From Rhodobacteraceae bacterium HLUCCA12 (GTDB lineage: Bacteria; Pseudomonadota; Alphaproteobacteria; Rhodobacterales; Rhodobacteraceae): a stretch of DNA of 64,000 nt. Location: contig LJSV01000002.1 of the NCBI GenBank assembly GCA_001314715.1, forward strand, positions 1-64,000, in the 5' to 3' direction. The notes beneath the pieces are model-generated. The model saw only the letters and a program-made list of their open reading frames with translations. It searched no databases and was not told the DNA's origin. Shown here one piece after another: positions 52,966 through 62,430 of the stretch (the first letter of the stretch is position 1; each line of letters starts with the position of its first letter). A program made the translations under genes and the position numbers.

Positions 52966-54915
52966 GTGAATCGACCCGGCCCGGCCCCGTTTCCGGCTGC
53001 CATCGCCGACGCGGCTGCGATCGGAGGGGGTACCGTTCATCTACGGCTGATCGAAACCACGGACCTGCACCTGCATCTGCTTCCCTATGATTACTACGCC
53101 GACCAGCCGATGCCCGGATTCGGGCTGGCAGGCGCGGCGCGACTGATCGAAGATGCCCGCGCCGAGGCTTCGAACTGCCTGCTGTTCGACAATGGCGATT
53201 TCCTGCAAGGGACGCCCCTGGGCGATGTCGTCGCCTATGAACGCGGCCTGCGAGAGGGTGATCTGCATCCGGTGGTGGCCGCGATGAACGCTTTGGAATA
53301 CGACGCGATCGCGCTGGGCAACCACGAATTCAACTACGGGCTCGACTTTCTTCAAAAGACCCTCATGGGGGCAAAATGCCCGGTTGTCTCGGCCAACCTG
53401 ATGACGGCGCCGGGTACGCGGCCGGGCGGGCGCGCGACCCTTGCGCGACCCTACGCACTGTTTGAGCGGGCGGTCGTGGATGGGCAAGGCGGCCGTCATC
53501 CGCTGCGGATCGGCGTGATCGGGCTGGCGCCGCCGCAGGTCGTCACCTGGGATCGCCACGTGCTGGACGGGCGGTTGTGGGCCCATGACATGGTCGAGAC
53601 CGCGCGCGCCTGGCTGCCCGAGATCCGCGAAGCCGGGGCCGATCTGGTCATCGCGCTGGCCCATACCGGAATCGGGCCGCCGCGCCATGTCGAGGGAATG
53701 GAGAACGCGGCCCTGCCGCTGGCGCGGCTCGACGGGATCGACGTGATCCTGATGGGGCATGATCACCTGCTGTTTCCGGCGCCGGGTTTCAGCGCGGTGC
53801 CGCAGGTGGATGTCCAATCTGGCACGCTGGCCGGGAAACCGGCGGTGATGGCCGGCTGCTGGGGGGCGCATATCGGCGTGATCGACCTGGTGTTGCAGCG
53901 CGACGCGGGCACCTGGCATCTGGTTCAAAGCCGCTCGCACACGCGATCGGGCAAGGTGATGGCCGCGACCGGGTGTGCGGGCGCCGATCGGTCCAGGGCA
54001 TCGGCCCGTGTCGCAGCCTCGGTCCGTGACGCCCATTCCGCGACGCTGCAAAGCATTCGTCGTCCGGTCGGGCACAGCGATGTCGCGCTGCACACGTTCT
54101 TTGCGCATCTGGGGATCAGCACGGCGCTCTCGGTCGTGGCCGAGGCGCAGCGTCGCCATGTCGCCGAGCGTCTGGCCGATCCTGGTTTGCGTGATCTGCC
54201 GATCCTGTCGGCGGTGGCACCGTTCAAGGCTGGCGGCCGGGCCGGGCCATCGGGCTATACCGACATACCGGCTGGCCCCCTGGCCCTGCGCCATATCGCC
54301 GATCTTTATGCGTTTCCCAATGCGATCGCCGCGCTGCGCCTGCGCGGTGCGGCGCTGATCGAATGGCTTGAGCGCAGCGCCGCCGCCTTCAATCGCATCC
54401 GCCCCGGAACCAGTGATACGCTGCTGCGTCACCCCGATGTGCCCGGCTACAATTTCGAGGTGATCGACGCGGTGGATGTGACCTATGACCTGTCGCAACC
54501 GGCCCGCTACGACGCACAGGGACGCCTGATCGACCGGAAGGCGCGCCGCGTGGTTCAGGCCCTTTTCGAAGGGGCGCCCGTCGCGCCGGCCGATGAATTC
54601 ATCCTGTGCACCAACAGCTATCGCGCAAGCGGGGCGGGGTGCTTTGCCGGCGCAGGTCGCGAAAGTCTGGTGTTTCGTGATGAACGCCTTGTGCGCGACA
54701 TCCTGCGCGACCATGTCGCGCGCGGCGCGCCGCTGGACGGGCGCCGGCGCGGCGGCCTGGGCTTTCTGCCGATGCCGGGAACGAGCGCGATTTTCGAGAC
54801 CGGTCCGGCGGCCCGCGCGCATCTCGACGAGATCGCCGCCTTTTCACCTGTCGAGCGCGGAACCACCCGTGCGGGATTCCTGCGCCTCAGGGTCGATCTT
54901 TCAGCCGGGGGATAA
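52966..54915 (+). CDS. cpdB: 2',3'-cyclic-nucleotide 2'-phosphodiesterase/3'-nucleotidase (CpdB-like)
   Basis: 649 residues. The metallophosphatase domain has ETTDLHLHLLPYDYYADQP, LFDNGDFLQGTPLGD, ALGNHEFNYGLDFLQ, ALAHTGIG and LMGHDHLLF, which supply the two-metal site. The C-terminal 5'-nucleotidase domain (about 360-640) has FNRIRPGT and ILCTNSYRASGAGCFAG. It would hydrolyse 2',3'-cyclic nucleotides and 3'-nucleotides. No signal peptide is visible from the GTG start at 52966, although the E. coli enzyme is periplasmic. The 249 bases upstream hold no clear gene. Confidence 0.9.
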   Translation: MNRPGPAPFPAAIADAAAIGGGTVHLRLIETTDLHLHLLPYDYYADQPMPGFGLAGAARLIEDARAEASNCLLFDNGDFLQGTPLGDVVAYERGLREGDLHPVVAAMNALEYDAIALGNHEFNYGLDFLQKTLMGAKCPVVSANLMTAPGTRPGGRATLARPYALFERAVVDGQGGRHPLRIGVIGLAPPQVVTWDRHVLDGRLWAHDMVETARAWLPEIREAGADLVIALAHTGIGPPRHVEGMENAALPLARLDGIDVILMGHDHLLFPAPGFSAVPQVDVQSGTLAGKPAVMAGCWGAHIGVIDLVLQRDAGTWHLVQSRSHTRSGKVMAATGCAGADRSRASARVAASVRDAHSATLQSIRRPVGHSDVALHTFFAHLGISTALSVVAEAQRRHVAERLADPGLRDLPILSAVAPFKAGGRAGPSGYTDIPAGPLALRHIADLYAFPNAIAALRLRGAALIEWLERSAAAFNRIRPGTSDTLLRHPDVPGYNFEVIDAVDVTYDLSQPARYDAQGRLIDRKARRVVQALFEGAPVAPADEFILCTNSYRASGAGCFAGAGRESLVFRDERLVRDILRDHVARGAPLDGRRRGGLGFLPMPGTSAIFETGPAARAHLDEIAAFSPVERGTTRAGFLRLRVDLSAGG

Positions 54916-54970
54916 GGCCGGCGTGATACCTGCGGGCAGAGGACGGACGATCGGGCGCAGGACTGGCCGG

Positions 54971-55035
54971 GCAGGGGGCGTTGCCCCCTCTGGCCTGCGG
55001 CCATTCACCCCCAGCGTATTTTCGGCAAGATGAAG
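54971..55035. repeat. Rhodobacteraceae-type intergenic palindromic repeat
   Basis: AGGGGGC-gtt-GCCCCCT (54973-54989) and TGGCC-tgc-GGCCA (54991-55003) are two tight hairpins, followed by a CCCCCAGCGTATTTTCGGCAAG tail split here as CCCCCAGCG, TATTTTCGG, CAAGATGAA. I recall this hairpin-hairpin-GTATTTT-GATGAAG layout as frequent between genes of this family. It fills part of the 317-base gap before yejA; nothing else is clear there. Confidence 0.6.
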
Positions 55036-55232
55036 TCGCGAATCCAGCGATGCCGGCGTGGCGGAGGCGGTGATCAGGGGACCGCGACGCGGCATGCAAA
55101 GCGTGCCGGGGGTCTTGCGCGGTGCGATTTCGCGCCTCACTCACGCAATCGCCACTTGAACCCCGCGTCCGGCTGCCTTTACCTGTCGTGGTGTCGTCCG
55201 ACCCTTTGGATGCCCGGCAAGAGGAGAAACGC

Positions 55233-57176
55233 ATGACCCGTCCGACCGCTGCCCCTGCCTCGATCGGTATGCAATGGCTTGCATGGCGCGGTTTCGGGGC
55301 CGGGCTGGCACTGGCGCTTGCCGCGGCCGCCCTTGCCGGCGAGGCGCGCGGTCAGGACGGCGATGACGAGGTCATCGAAGCGCATGGCTATTCCTTCTAT
55401 GGCGAGCTCAGCTATCCGGAAGATTTCGAGCACTATAGCTATGTGAACCCGGATGCCCCGCGCGGTGGCGAGATTTCGCTCTGGGCGCCGGGCACGTTCG
55501 ATTCGATGAACCCCTACAGCCGCCGGGGGCGGGCCGGGCGCTATTCCTGGGCGCTTTACGAAAGCCTGCTGGAGACCTCGGGCCCGTTCGGCGACAGCGC
55601 GCCGGCCGATGTCTATGGCGAGTATTACGGGCTTTTGGCGCATACGGTCGAATACCCGCCGTCCAAGGACTGGGTCATCTTTCACATGCGCCCCGAGGCG
55701 CGGTTTTCCGATGGGACGCCGGTGACGGCGCATGATGTGGTCTTTACCCACAACCTGTTCCTGGAACAGGGCCTGCCCTCCTATTCCGAGGCCGTGCGCT
55801 ATCGCGTGGTCGAGGCCGAGGCGCTGGACGATCATACCGTGCGGTTCGAGTTCCGCTCGGACATCTCGCGCCGTTCGCTGATCGATCAGGTCGGGTCCAC
55901 CCCGGTGATGCCGCGCGCCTGGTTCGAGGAAACTGGCGCTCGGCTGGACGAATCGCGGCTGGAAACCGCGCCGGGTTCCGGGCCCTATGTTCTGGACAGC
56001 TACGAGATCAACCGCCGGATCACCTATCGCCGCAACCCCGACTACTGGGGCTGGGAGCTGCCCAACAATGTCGGGCGGCACAATTTCGACGTTGTCCGTG
56101 TGGAATACTTTGCCGATGACTCGGCGGCGTTCGAGGCGTTCAAGACCGGCGAATACACCTTTCGCGCCGAAGGCAACTCGCGGCAATGGGCCGTCGGATA
56201 TGACTTTCCCGCGGTCGAGCGCGGTCATGTCGTGCGCGAGGAAATTCCGGACGGTACGCCGCCGACGCCGACCGGGTTCGTGTTCAACCTGGATCGCCCG
56301 CAACTGCAGGATCGCCGCGTCCGCGAGGCGCTGTCGCTGGCCTACAATTTCGAATGGACCAACCAGCAGCTGCAATACGGCCTGATGAGCCAGCGCCATT
56401 CCTTCACCCAGGACACGCCGCTGGAGGCGCAGGGCGCGCCCGAGGGCGAAGAGCGCGCGCTGCTGGAATCGCTGGGCGATCTGGTGCCGGATGCCCTGCT
56501 TGAAGAGCCCGCAGTCATGGCGCACGAATCCTCGACCGAGCGGTTGCAGGACCGGCGCAATCTGCGCACCGCCAACCGCCTGCTGGAAGAGGCCGGCTGG
56601 GTTGTCGGTTCCGACGGGGTCCGGCGCAACGACGAGGGGCAGGTCTTGCGCATCGAGATCCCCTATTCCAATTCTTCCTCCAGCACGCTGGAATCGGTGA
56701 TCGAGACCTTCGTGCAGAACCTTCGGGCAATGGGGGTCGATGCGCGCGCCCGCAAGATCGACCCGGCGCAATACACGTCACGCTCGCGCGATCGCGACTA
56801 TGACATGATCTTCGACGAGTATGTCGCGTTTCAGGATACCGGCACCGGCTTGCACCAGCGCTATGGCTCCGAGGCCGCGGACGATGTCTTCAACCCGGCC
56901 GGGCTGCGCAGCCCGCTGGTCGATGCGGTGATCGACCTGTCGCTGGATGCCCCGACACCGGAAGAGCGGGACGTGGCGTTGCGCGCGCTGGACCGCGTCC
57001 TGCGCTGGGAGCGTTTCATCATCCCGGTCTGGTACAACCCCGACAGTTGGGTGGCCTATTGGGACATGTATCGCCACCCCGAGGATTTGCCCCTCTATGC
57101 CGACGGGGTGCTGGATTTCTGGTGGTACGACGACGAGGCCGCCGAAGAGCTGCGCGCGGCCGGCGCGCTGCGGTAA
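55233..57176 (+). CDS. yejA: Peptide/microcin C-type ABC transporter binding protein (YejA)
   Basis: 647 residues. The long N-terminus has a signal peptide ([21 protein letters not shown]). The mature solute-binding protein family 5 domain has [56 protein letters not shown] and [20 protein letters not shown]. This is the YejA pattern; E. coli YejABEF takes up microcin C and other peptides. First gene of the operon, with GAGGAGAAAC upstream of the ATG. Confidence 0.9.
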   Translation: MTRPTAAPASIGMQWLAWRGFGAGLALALAAAALAGEARGQDGDDEVIEAHGYSFYGELSYPEDFEHYSYVNPDAPRGGEISLWAPGTFDSMNPYSRRGRAGRYSWALYESLLETSGPFGDSAPADVYGEYYGLLAHTVEYPPSKDWVIFHMRPEARFSDGTPVTAHDVVFTHNLFLEQGLPSYSEAVRYRVVEAEALDDHTVRFEFRSDISRRSLIDQVGSTPVMPRAWFEETGARLDESRLETAPGSGPYVLDSYEINRRITYRRNPDYWGWELPNNVGRHNFDVVRVEYFADDSAAFEAFKTGEYTFRAEGNSRQWAVGYDFPAVERGHVVREEIPDGTPPTPTGFVFNLDRPQLQDRRVREALSLAYNFEWTNQQLQYGLMSQRHSFTQDTPLEAQGAPEGEERALLESLGDLVPDALLEEPAVMAHESSTERLQDRRNLRTANRLLEEAGWVVGSDGVRRNDEGQVLRIEIPYSNSSSSTLESVIETFVQNLRAMGVDARARKIDPAQYTSRSRDRDYDMIFDEYVAFQDTGTGLHQRYGSEAADDVFNPAGLRSPLVDAVIDLSLDAPTPEERDVALRALDRVLRWERFIIPVWYNPDSWVAYWDMYRHPEDLPLYADGVLDFWWYDDEAAEELRAAGALR

Positions 57177-57181
57177 GGCCG

Positions 57182-58270
57182 ATGACCGCCTATATCCTTC
57201 GCAGGCTGCTTCTGGTCATTCCGACGCTGTTGGGCGTGATGGTGATCAATTTCACCCTGATCCAGTTCGTGCCGGGCGGCCCGATCGAGCAGATCATCGC
57301 CCAGATGGAGGGGCAGGGCGATGTCTTTGGCGGATTTTCCGGCGGCGGTGACGATGTCGGGCGCGAGGGCGGCGGCGATGACCGCTATATCGGTGCGCGC
57401 GGCCTGCCACCCGAATTCATCGACCAGCTCGAACGCGAATTCGGCTTCGACAAGCCGCCGGTCGAAAGGTTTCTGGACATGATCTGGAATTACCTCCAGT
57501 TCGATTTCGGAACCAGTTATTTCCGGTCGATCTCGGTGATCGATCTGGTGATCGAAAAGATGCCGGTCTCGATCTCGCTGGGGCTGTGGTCGACGCTGAT
57601 CGCCTATCTGATCTCGATCCCGCTCGGTATTCGCAAGGCAGTGCGCGACGGCACCCCGTTCGACACCTGGACATCAGGCGTGATCATCGTCGGCTACGCC
57701 ATTCCCGGCTTTTTGTTCGCGATCCTGCTTCTGGTGCTGTTTGCCGGCGGCTCTTACTGGCAGATATTCCCGGCCCGCGGCCTGACATCCGAGGCCGAGG
57801 TCTGGAACCAGCTGTCCGTCTGGGGCAAGATCGTGGACTATTTCTGGCACATCGCCCTGCCGGTCATCGCGCTGACGATTTCCAGCTTCGCCACGCTGAC
57901 CCTGCTGACGAAGAACAGCTTTCTGGACGAGTTGCGCAAGCAATACGTCATGACCGCCCGCGCCAAGGGGCTGATGGAGCGTCGGGTTCTCTATGGCCAC
58001 GTGTTTCGCAACGCCATGCTGATCGTGATTGCCGGGTTTCCGGCGGTCTTCATCGGGGCATTCTTTGGCGGGTCTCTGATCATCGAGACGATCTTTTCAC
58101 TTGATGGTCTGGGACGGCTGTTCTTCGAAGCGGCGGTGGCACGGGACTATCCGGTGATCTTTGGCACGCTGTTCATATTCACGCTTCTGGGCCTGATCGT
58201 GGGGATCATCTCGGATCTTGCCTATGTCTGGATCGACCCGCGCATCGATTTCGAAACGCGAGAGGGCTAG
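57182..58270 (+). CDS. yejB: Peptide ABC transporter permease YejB
   Basis: 362 residues. [20 protein letters not shown] and [19 protein letters not shown] are standard for the DppB/OppB-type family. A Gly/Asp-rich loop of about 35 residues (about 48-80, from [19 protein letters not shown]) separates the first helix from the rest, as is usual in YejB. The EAA loop has [20 protein letters not shown]. It starts 5 bases after the yejA stop. Confidence 0.93.
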   Translation: MTAYILRRLLLVIPTLLGVMVINFTLIQFVPGGPIEQIIAQMEGQGDVFGGFSGGGDDVGREGGGDDRYIGARGLPPEFIDQLEREFGFDKPPVERFLDMIWNYLQFDFGTSYFRSISVIDLVIEKMPVSISLGLWSTLIAYLISIPLGIRKAVRDGTPFDTWTSGVIIVGYAIPGFLFAILLLVLFAGGSYWQIFPARGLTSEAEVWNQLSVWGKIVDYFWHIALPVIALTISSFATLTLLTKNSFLDELRKQYVMTARAKGLMERRVLYGHVFRNAMLIVIAGFPAVFIGAFFGGSLIIETIFSLDGLGRLFFEAAVARDYPVIFGTLFIFTLLGLIVGIISDLAYVWIDPRIDFETREG

Positions 58271-58370
58271 GCATGATGCGTTCGACTGAGCTGACCCCCA
58301 CAGGGTGCATGCCTCTGACCGTGTTCGATGCTTATGGGGTCGGTGTCCGGCAGGTCGCGGGGAGGGGCGC

Positions 58371-59486
58371 ATGATCGACCGACTATCGCCGCTGAACCAG
58401 CGCCGCTGGCGCAATTTTCGCGCCAACCGGCGGGCCTTCTGGTCGTTGATCATATTCGGCCTTTTGTATTTCTTTTCGTTGTTCGCCGAATTCATCGCGA
58501 ACGATCAGCCGATCCTGGTGCAGTATCGGGGCGAATACCATTTCCCGACCTTCCAGTTCTATCCCGAGACCGCGTTCGGGGGCGAGTTTCGCACGCAGGC
58601 CGATTATGGCGCGAGCGAGGTGCAATGCCTGATCCGGACCGGCGGGGCGGAACTGTGCCTTTATGAACCCGACGCGGCCATGGACGAGGCGCAAACCCAG
58701 GGCACAGTCGAGGGCGAACCGATCGTCGAGGGCTGGATGATCTGGCCGCCGATTCCCTACAGCTATGACACGGTCAACAACCTGGGCGGTCCCGCGCCAT
58801 CGGCGCCCGATGCCAACCACTGGCTGGGAACCGACGATACCGCACGCGACGTTCTGGCGCGCATCATCTACGGCTTTCGCCTGTCGGTCACCTTTGCGCT
58901 GGTGGTCGTGGCGGTTTCGTCGCTGATCGGCATTGCCGCGGGCGCAGTACAGGGCTTTTTCGGGGGGCTGACCGATCTGCTGTTCCAGCGGCTGATCGAA
59001 CTGTGGGGGTCGGTTCCGTCGCTTTACGTGATCATCATCGTGGCGGCGATCATTCCGATGAATTTCTGGCTTCTGGTGGTGTTGATGGTGCTGTTCTCAT
59101 GGACCGCGCTGGTCGGCGTGGTGCGCGCCGAGTTCCTGCGCGCGCGCAATTTCGAATATGTCCGCGCCGCCCGTGCGCTGGGTGTGTCGAACCTGCGGAT
59201 CATGTTTCGCCATGTGCTGCCCAATGCGATGGTCGCCACCATCACCTTGCTGCCCTTCATTGTCACCGGCGCCATCGCCGGGCTGGCAACGCTGGATTTC
59301 CTGGGCTTCGGGCTGCCGGCCTCGGCGCCCTCGCTGGGCGAGCTGACATTGCAGGCCAAGACCCATTTGCAGGCAACCTGGCTGGGGTTCAGCGCCTTTT
59401 TTACCTTTGCCATCATGCTCAGCCTGCTGGTGTTCATCTTCGAAGGCGTGCGCGATGCCTTCGACCCGCGAAAGACCTTTCGATGA
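58371..59486 (+). CDS. yejE: Peptide ABC transporter permease YejE
   Basis: 371 residues. After the first helix (FWSLIIFGLLYFFSLFAEFI) a long periplasmic stretch of about 115 residues (NDQPILVQYRGEYHFPTFQF and following) precedes LGTDDTARDVLARIIYGFRL and the permease core; this long loop is characteristic of YejE. The EAA loop is YVRAARALGVSNLRIMFRHV. The 100-base gap after yejB is not obviously coding. GGAGGGGCGC lies before the ATG. Confidence 0.93.
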   Translation: MIDRLSPLNQRRWRNFRANRRAFWSLIIFGLLYFFSLFAEFIANDQPILVQYRGEYHFPTFQFYPETAFGGEFRTQADYGASEVQCLIRTGGAELCLYEPDAAMDEAQTQGTVEGEPIVEGWMIWPPIPYSYDTVNNLGGPAPSAPDANHWLGTDDTARDVLARIIYGFRLSVTFALVVVAVSSLIGIAAGAVQGFFGGLTDLLFQRLIELWGSVPSLYVIIIVAAIIPMNFWLLVVLMVLFSWTALVGVVRAEFLRARNFEYVRAARALGVSNLRIMFRHVLPNAMVATITLLPFIVTGAIAGLATLDFLGFGLPASAPSLGELTLQAKTHLQATWLGFSAFFTFAIMLSLLVFIFEGVRDAFDPRKTFR

Positions 59487-61105
59487 GCTTGCTGGACGTC
59501 TCGAACCTTTCCGTGAGCTTTCGCCAGGACGGGCGCGTGATTCCGGCCGTGCGCGCGGTGTCGTTCTCGGTTCAGCCGGGGGAAACCGTGGCGCTGGTGG
59601 GGGAATCGGGTTCGGGCAAATCGGTGACGGCGCTGTCGGCGGTCGGGCTCTTGCCGGATTCGGCCGATGTGACGGGGTCGGTGACGTTTTCCGGGGCGCA
59701 GATGATCGGGGCAAGCCAGGCCGAGCTGCGCCGCGTGCGCGGCAACGACATCAGCTTTGTCTTTCAAGAGCCGATGACATCGCTCAACCCGCTGCACACG
59801 GTCGAAAAGCAGATCACCGAGGCACTGGCACTGCACCAGGGGCTTGGCGGGGCGAAGGCGCGTGCGCGGGTTCTGGAGCTGCTGGACAAGGTCGGTATCC
59901 GCGACGCCGAACGCCGGCTCAACGCCTTTCCGCACCAGTTGTCGGGGGGGCAGCGCCAGCGCGTGATGATCGCGATGGCGCTGGCGAACGGGCCGCATTT
60001 GCTGGTCGCCGACGAGCCGACGACCGCGCTTGATGTGACGATTCAGGCACAAATCCTGGAACTGCTGGCCGATCTCAAGCGCGACGAGGGTATGGCGATG
60101 CTGTTCATCACCCATGATCTGGGGATCGTGCGGCGCGTGGCCGACCGGGTCTGCGTGATGCAGGCGGGCGAGATCGTCGAGCAGGGGCCCACGGATCAGG
60201 TGTTCGACAGCCCGCAACACCCCTATACGCAAAAGCTGCTGGCCGCCGAGCCGGCGGGACAGCCCGACCCGGTTGCCACCGATGCCGCACCGCTGCTGGA
60301 AACCGACAACCTGCGTGTCTGGTTCCCGATCCATCGCGGTTTCCTGCGGCGCACGGTCGGGTATGTGAAGGCTGTCAACGACGCCGCGATCCGGCTGCAT
60401 GCCGGGGAAACGCTGGGCATCGTCGGCGAGTCGGGCTCGGGCAAGACGACGCTGGCGCTGGCGGTGATGCGGTTGATCGCCTCGCAAGGGCCGATCCGTT
60501 TCAAGGGGCGCGACATCGCGGGGTGGCGTGCGCGCCAGCTCAGGCCCTTGCGGCGCGAGATGCAGATCGTCTTTCAGGATCCCTTCGGCAGCCTGTCGCC
60601 GCGCATGACGGTCGAGGAGATCATTGCCGAGGGTCTGGGCGTGCACGGCGTTCCCACGGGCGGCGAGCAGCGCGCGCTGGTGGCCGAAGTCATGGAAGAG
60701 GTCGGCCTGGACCCGACCATGATGCACCGCTATCCACATGAATTCTCGGGCGGGCAGCGCCAGCGGATCGCCATCGCGCGGGCCATGATCCTGCGGCCGA
60801 GCCTGCTGGTCCTGGATGAACCGACATCGGCGCTGGACATGACGGTACAGGTGCAGATCGTGGACCTGTTGCGCGCCTTGCAGCGCAAGTATGGGCTGGC
60901 CTATCTGTTCATCAGCCATGACTTGCGGGTGGTGCGCGCGATGGCGCACCAGGTCGTCGTGATGAAGGAAGGCGACGTGGTCGAATACGGATCGGCGCAA
61001 GAGATTTTCGATGCGCCCAGGACCGATTACACCCGTGCGCTGATGGCGGCAGCCTTCGATATGCGCACCATCGGCAAGACGGATACGACGGGGCCGGCCG
61101 TGTGA
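59483..61105 (+). CDS. yejF: Peptide ABC transporter dual ATPase YejF
   Basis: 540 residues with two ATPase domains. Walker A motifs are GESGSGKS (about 41) and GESGSGKT (about 317); signatures are LSGGQRQRVMIAMAL and FSGGQRQRIAIARAM; Walker B sites are LLVADEPTTALD and LLVLDEPTSALD. Each domain ends with the dipeptide-ATPase C-terminal motif around P.HPYT. It overlaps yejE by 4 bases and powers the importer. Confidence 0.95.
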   Translation: MSLLDVSNLSVSFRQDGRVIPAVRAVSFSVQPGETVALVGESGSGKSVTALSAVGLLPDSADVTGSVTFSGAQMIGASQAELRRVRGNDISFVFQEPMTSLNPLHTVEKQITEALALHQGLGGAKARARVLELLDKVGIRDAERRLNAFPHQLSGGQRQRVMIAMALANGPHLLVADEPTTALDVTIQAQILELLADLKRDEGMAMLFITHDLGIVRRVADRVCVMQAGEIVEQGPTDQVFDSPQHPYTQKLLAAEPAGQPDPVATDAAPLLETDNLRVWFPIHRGFLRRTVGYVKAVNDAAIRLHAGETLGIVGESGSGKTTLALAVMRLIASQGPIRFKGRDIAGWRARQLRPLRREMQIVFQDPFGSLSPRMTVEEIIAEGLGVHGVPTGGEQRALVAEVMEEVGLDPTMMHRYPHEFSGGQRQRIAIARAMILRPSLLVLDEPTSALDMTVQVQIVDLLRALQRKYGLAYLFISHDLRVVRAMAHQVVVMKEGDVVEYGSAQEIFDAPRTDYTRALMAAAFDMRTIGKTDTTGPAV

Positions 61106-62322
61106 AAATCCTGTTCGTGCACCAGAACTTTCCCGGCCAGTTCCTGCATCTGGCCCCGGCGCTGGCAGCACGCGGGCATGAGGTTCTGGCCCTCACGGAT
61201 GCCGGCAACGAACGGCCTTCGCCGGTGCCGACCTTTCGCTATCGCAGTCCCGAACCGCGCCCCGATCCAGCCGTGACCCGGTTTGCCACGACCTATGCGC
61301 AGATGACCGACCGGGCCCATCGCGCCGCCCGCGCCGCACTGGTGCTGCGCGACAGCCATGGTTTCCATCCCGATGTCGTCTATGGTCACGGCGGGTGGGG
61401 CGAGACGCTGTTTCTGAACGATGTCTGGCCCGATGCCCGACTTCTGGTCTATGCCGAACTCTATTACGCGGCGCACGGGCTGGACGTGGGGTTCGACCCG
61501 GAATTTGCCAGCACCGAGCCGGAACGCGCCTTTTCGGTCATTGCGCGACAGGGGCACCAGGCCCTGATGATGGCCCAGGCGGATGCCGCGCTGTCACCGA
61601 CCGAGTTTCAGGCCGATACGTTTCCGGCGTGTTTCCGTGACAAGATCACGATCATTCATGACGGGATCGACACCGCGCGGGTGGCGCCCGACCCGCATGC
61701 GCGCGCGGTCCTGCCCTCGGGCGTGGCCTTTGGCCCCGGCGATGAGCTTCTGACCTTTGTCAGCCGCAACCTCGAACCCTATCGCGGGTATCACAGCTTC
61801 ATGCGGGCGCTGCCCGACGTGCTGCGCGCCCGCCCGCAGGCGCAGGCGGTGATCGTGGGGGGCGACGATGTCAGCTATGGCGCGCGGCCGGGCGGCGGGC
61901 AGAGCTGGAAAGAGATATTTTTGGACGAGGTGCGCGACCGGATCGACCCGGCGCGGGTGCATTTCACGGGCCGAGTGCCCTATGCGACCTTTGTCAGCCT
62001 GATGCAATGCGCCAGGGCGCATTGCTATCTGAGCGTGCCGTTCGTCCTGTCATGGTCGATGCTGGAAGCGATGAGCGCGGGCGCGCTGGTTGTGGGCTCG
62101 CGCACCCCGCCGGTGGAAGAGCTGATCACCGACGGGGTGAACGGGCGGCTGGTGAATTTCTTCGACACCGCAGAACTGGCGGAAACGCTGGTCGATGCCC
62201 TGGCCCGGCCGCTGGAGCATCGCCACCTGCGCGCGGCCGGGCGCGCGCATATCGTGGAGAACTACGACCTGCAAAGCCTGTGCCTGCCGCGCGCCGTCGA
62301 TTTCGTCGAGGGCAGGATCTGA
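61102..62322 (+). CDS. Glycosyltransferase (GT4-type)
   Basis: 406 residues. N-terminus KILFVHQNFPGQFLHLAPAL and HGGWGETLFLNDVWPDARLL; IHDGIDTARVAPDP and TFVSRNLEPYRGYHSFMRAL precede the nucleotide-sugar domain, whose acidic motif is SMLEAMSAGALVVGSRTPPV. These are group 1/GT4 features; transfer from a nucleotide sugar to an unknown acceptor is the expected reaction. GTG at 61102 overlaps the yejF stop in a GTGA junction, so it is translationally coupled to the transporter, an unusual partnership. It could also be a late passenger gene. Confidence 0.87.
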   Translation: MKILFVHQNFPGQFLHLAPALAARGHEVLALTDAGNERPSPVPTFRYRSPEPRPDPAVTRFATTYAQMTDRAHRAARAALVLRDSHGFHPDVVYGHGGWGETLFLNDVWPDARLLVYAELYYAAHGLDVGFDPEFASTEPERAFSVIARQGHQALMMAQADAALSPTEFQADTFPACFRDKITIIHDGIDTARVAPDPHARAVLPSGVAFGPGDELLTFVSRNLEPYRGYHSFMRALPDVLRARPQAQAVIVGGDDVSYGARPGGGQSWKEIFLDEVRDRIDPARVHFTGRVPYATFVSLMQCARAHCYLSVPFVLSWSMLEAMSAGALVVGSRTPPVEELITDGVNGRLVNFFDTAELAETLVDALARPLEHRHLRAAGRAHIVENYDLQSLCLPRAVDFVEGRI

Positions 62323-62416
62323 CGACGGCAAAGGGGGCTCCCGCCCGTCGTCACGCGCGGGCTGGCGCCCGCACGTTCCTCCCGTTGGGCCGGGCCGCGA
62401 CCCGGCGGGTCGCGGC
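62321..62416. terminator. Cluster of GC-rich hairpins between convergent genes
   Basis: GACGACGG with CCGTCGTC (62321-62352) starts within the glycosyltransferase stop codon. GCCGCGACCC-ggc-GGGTCGCGGC (62394-62416) is a perfect 10-bp hairpin. No T tracts, so termination on either strand is possible but unproven. Confidence 0.4.
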
Positions 62417-62430
62417 GCAGCAGCGCAAGA

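Noticed and set aside
52874-52969. 31-codon frame before cpdB (MSLSVCPWPLAADRR)
   Set aside because: No ribosome site of note and no similarity that I recognise; it runs into the cpdB start.
53041-54822. 593-residue frame antisense to cpdB
   Set aside because: Shadow frame; the sense strand carries all metallophosphatase motifs.
59024-61171. 715-residue open frame antisense to yejE and yejF
   Set aside because: It spans two certain genes and its translation is compositionally biased with no motif.
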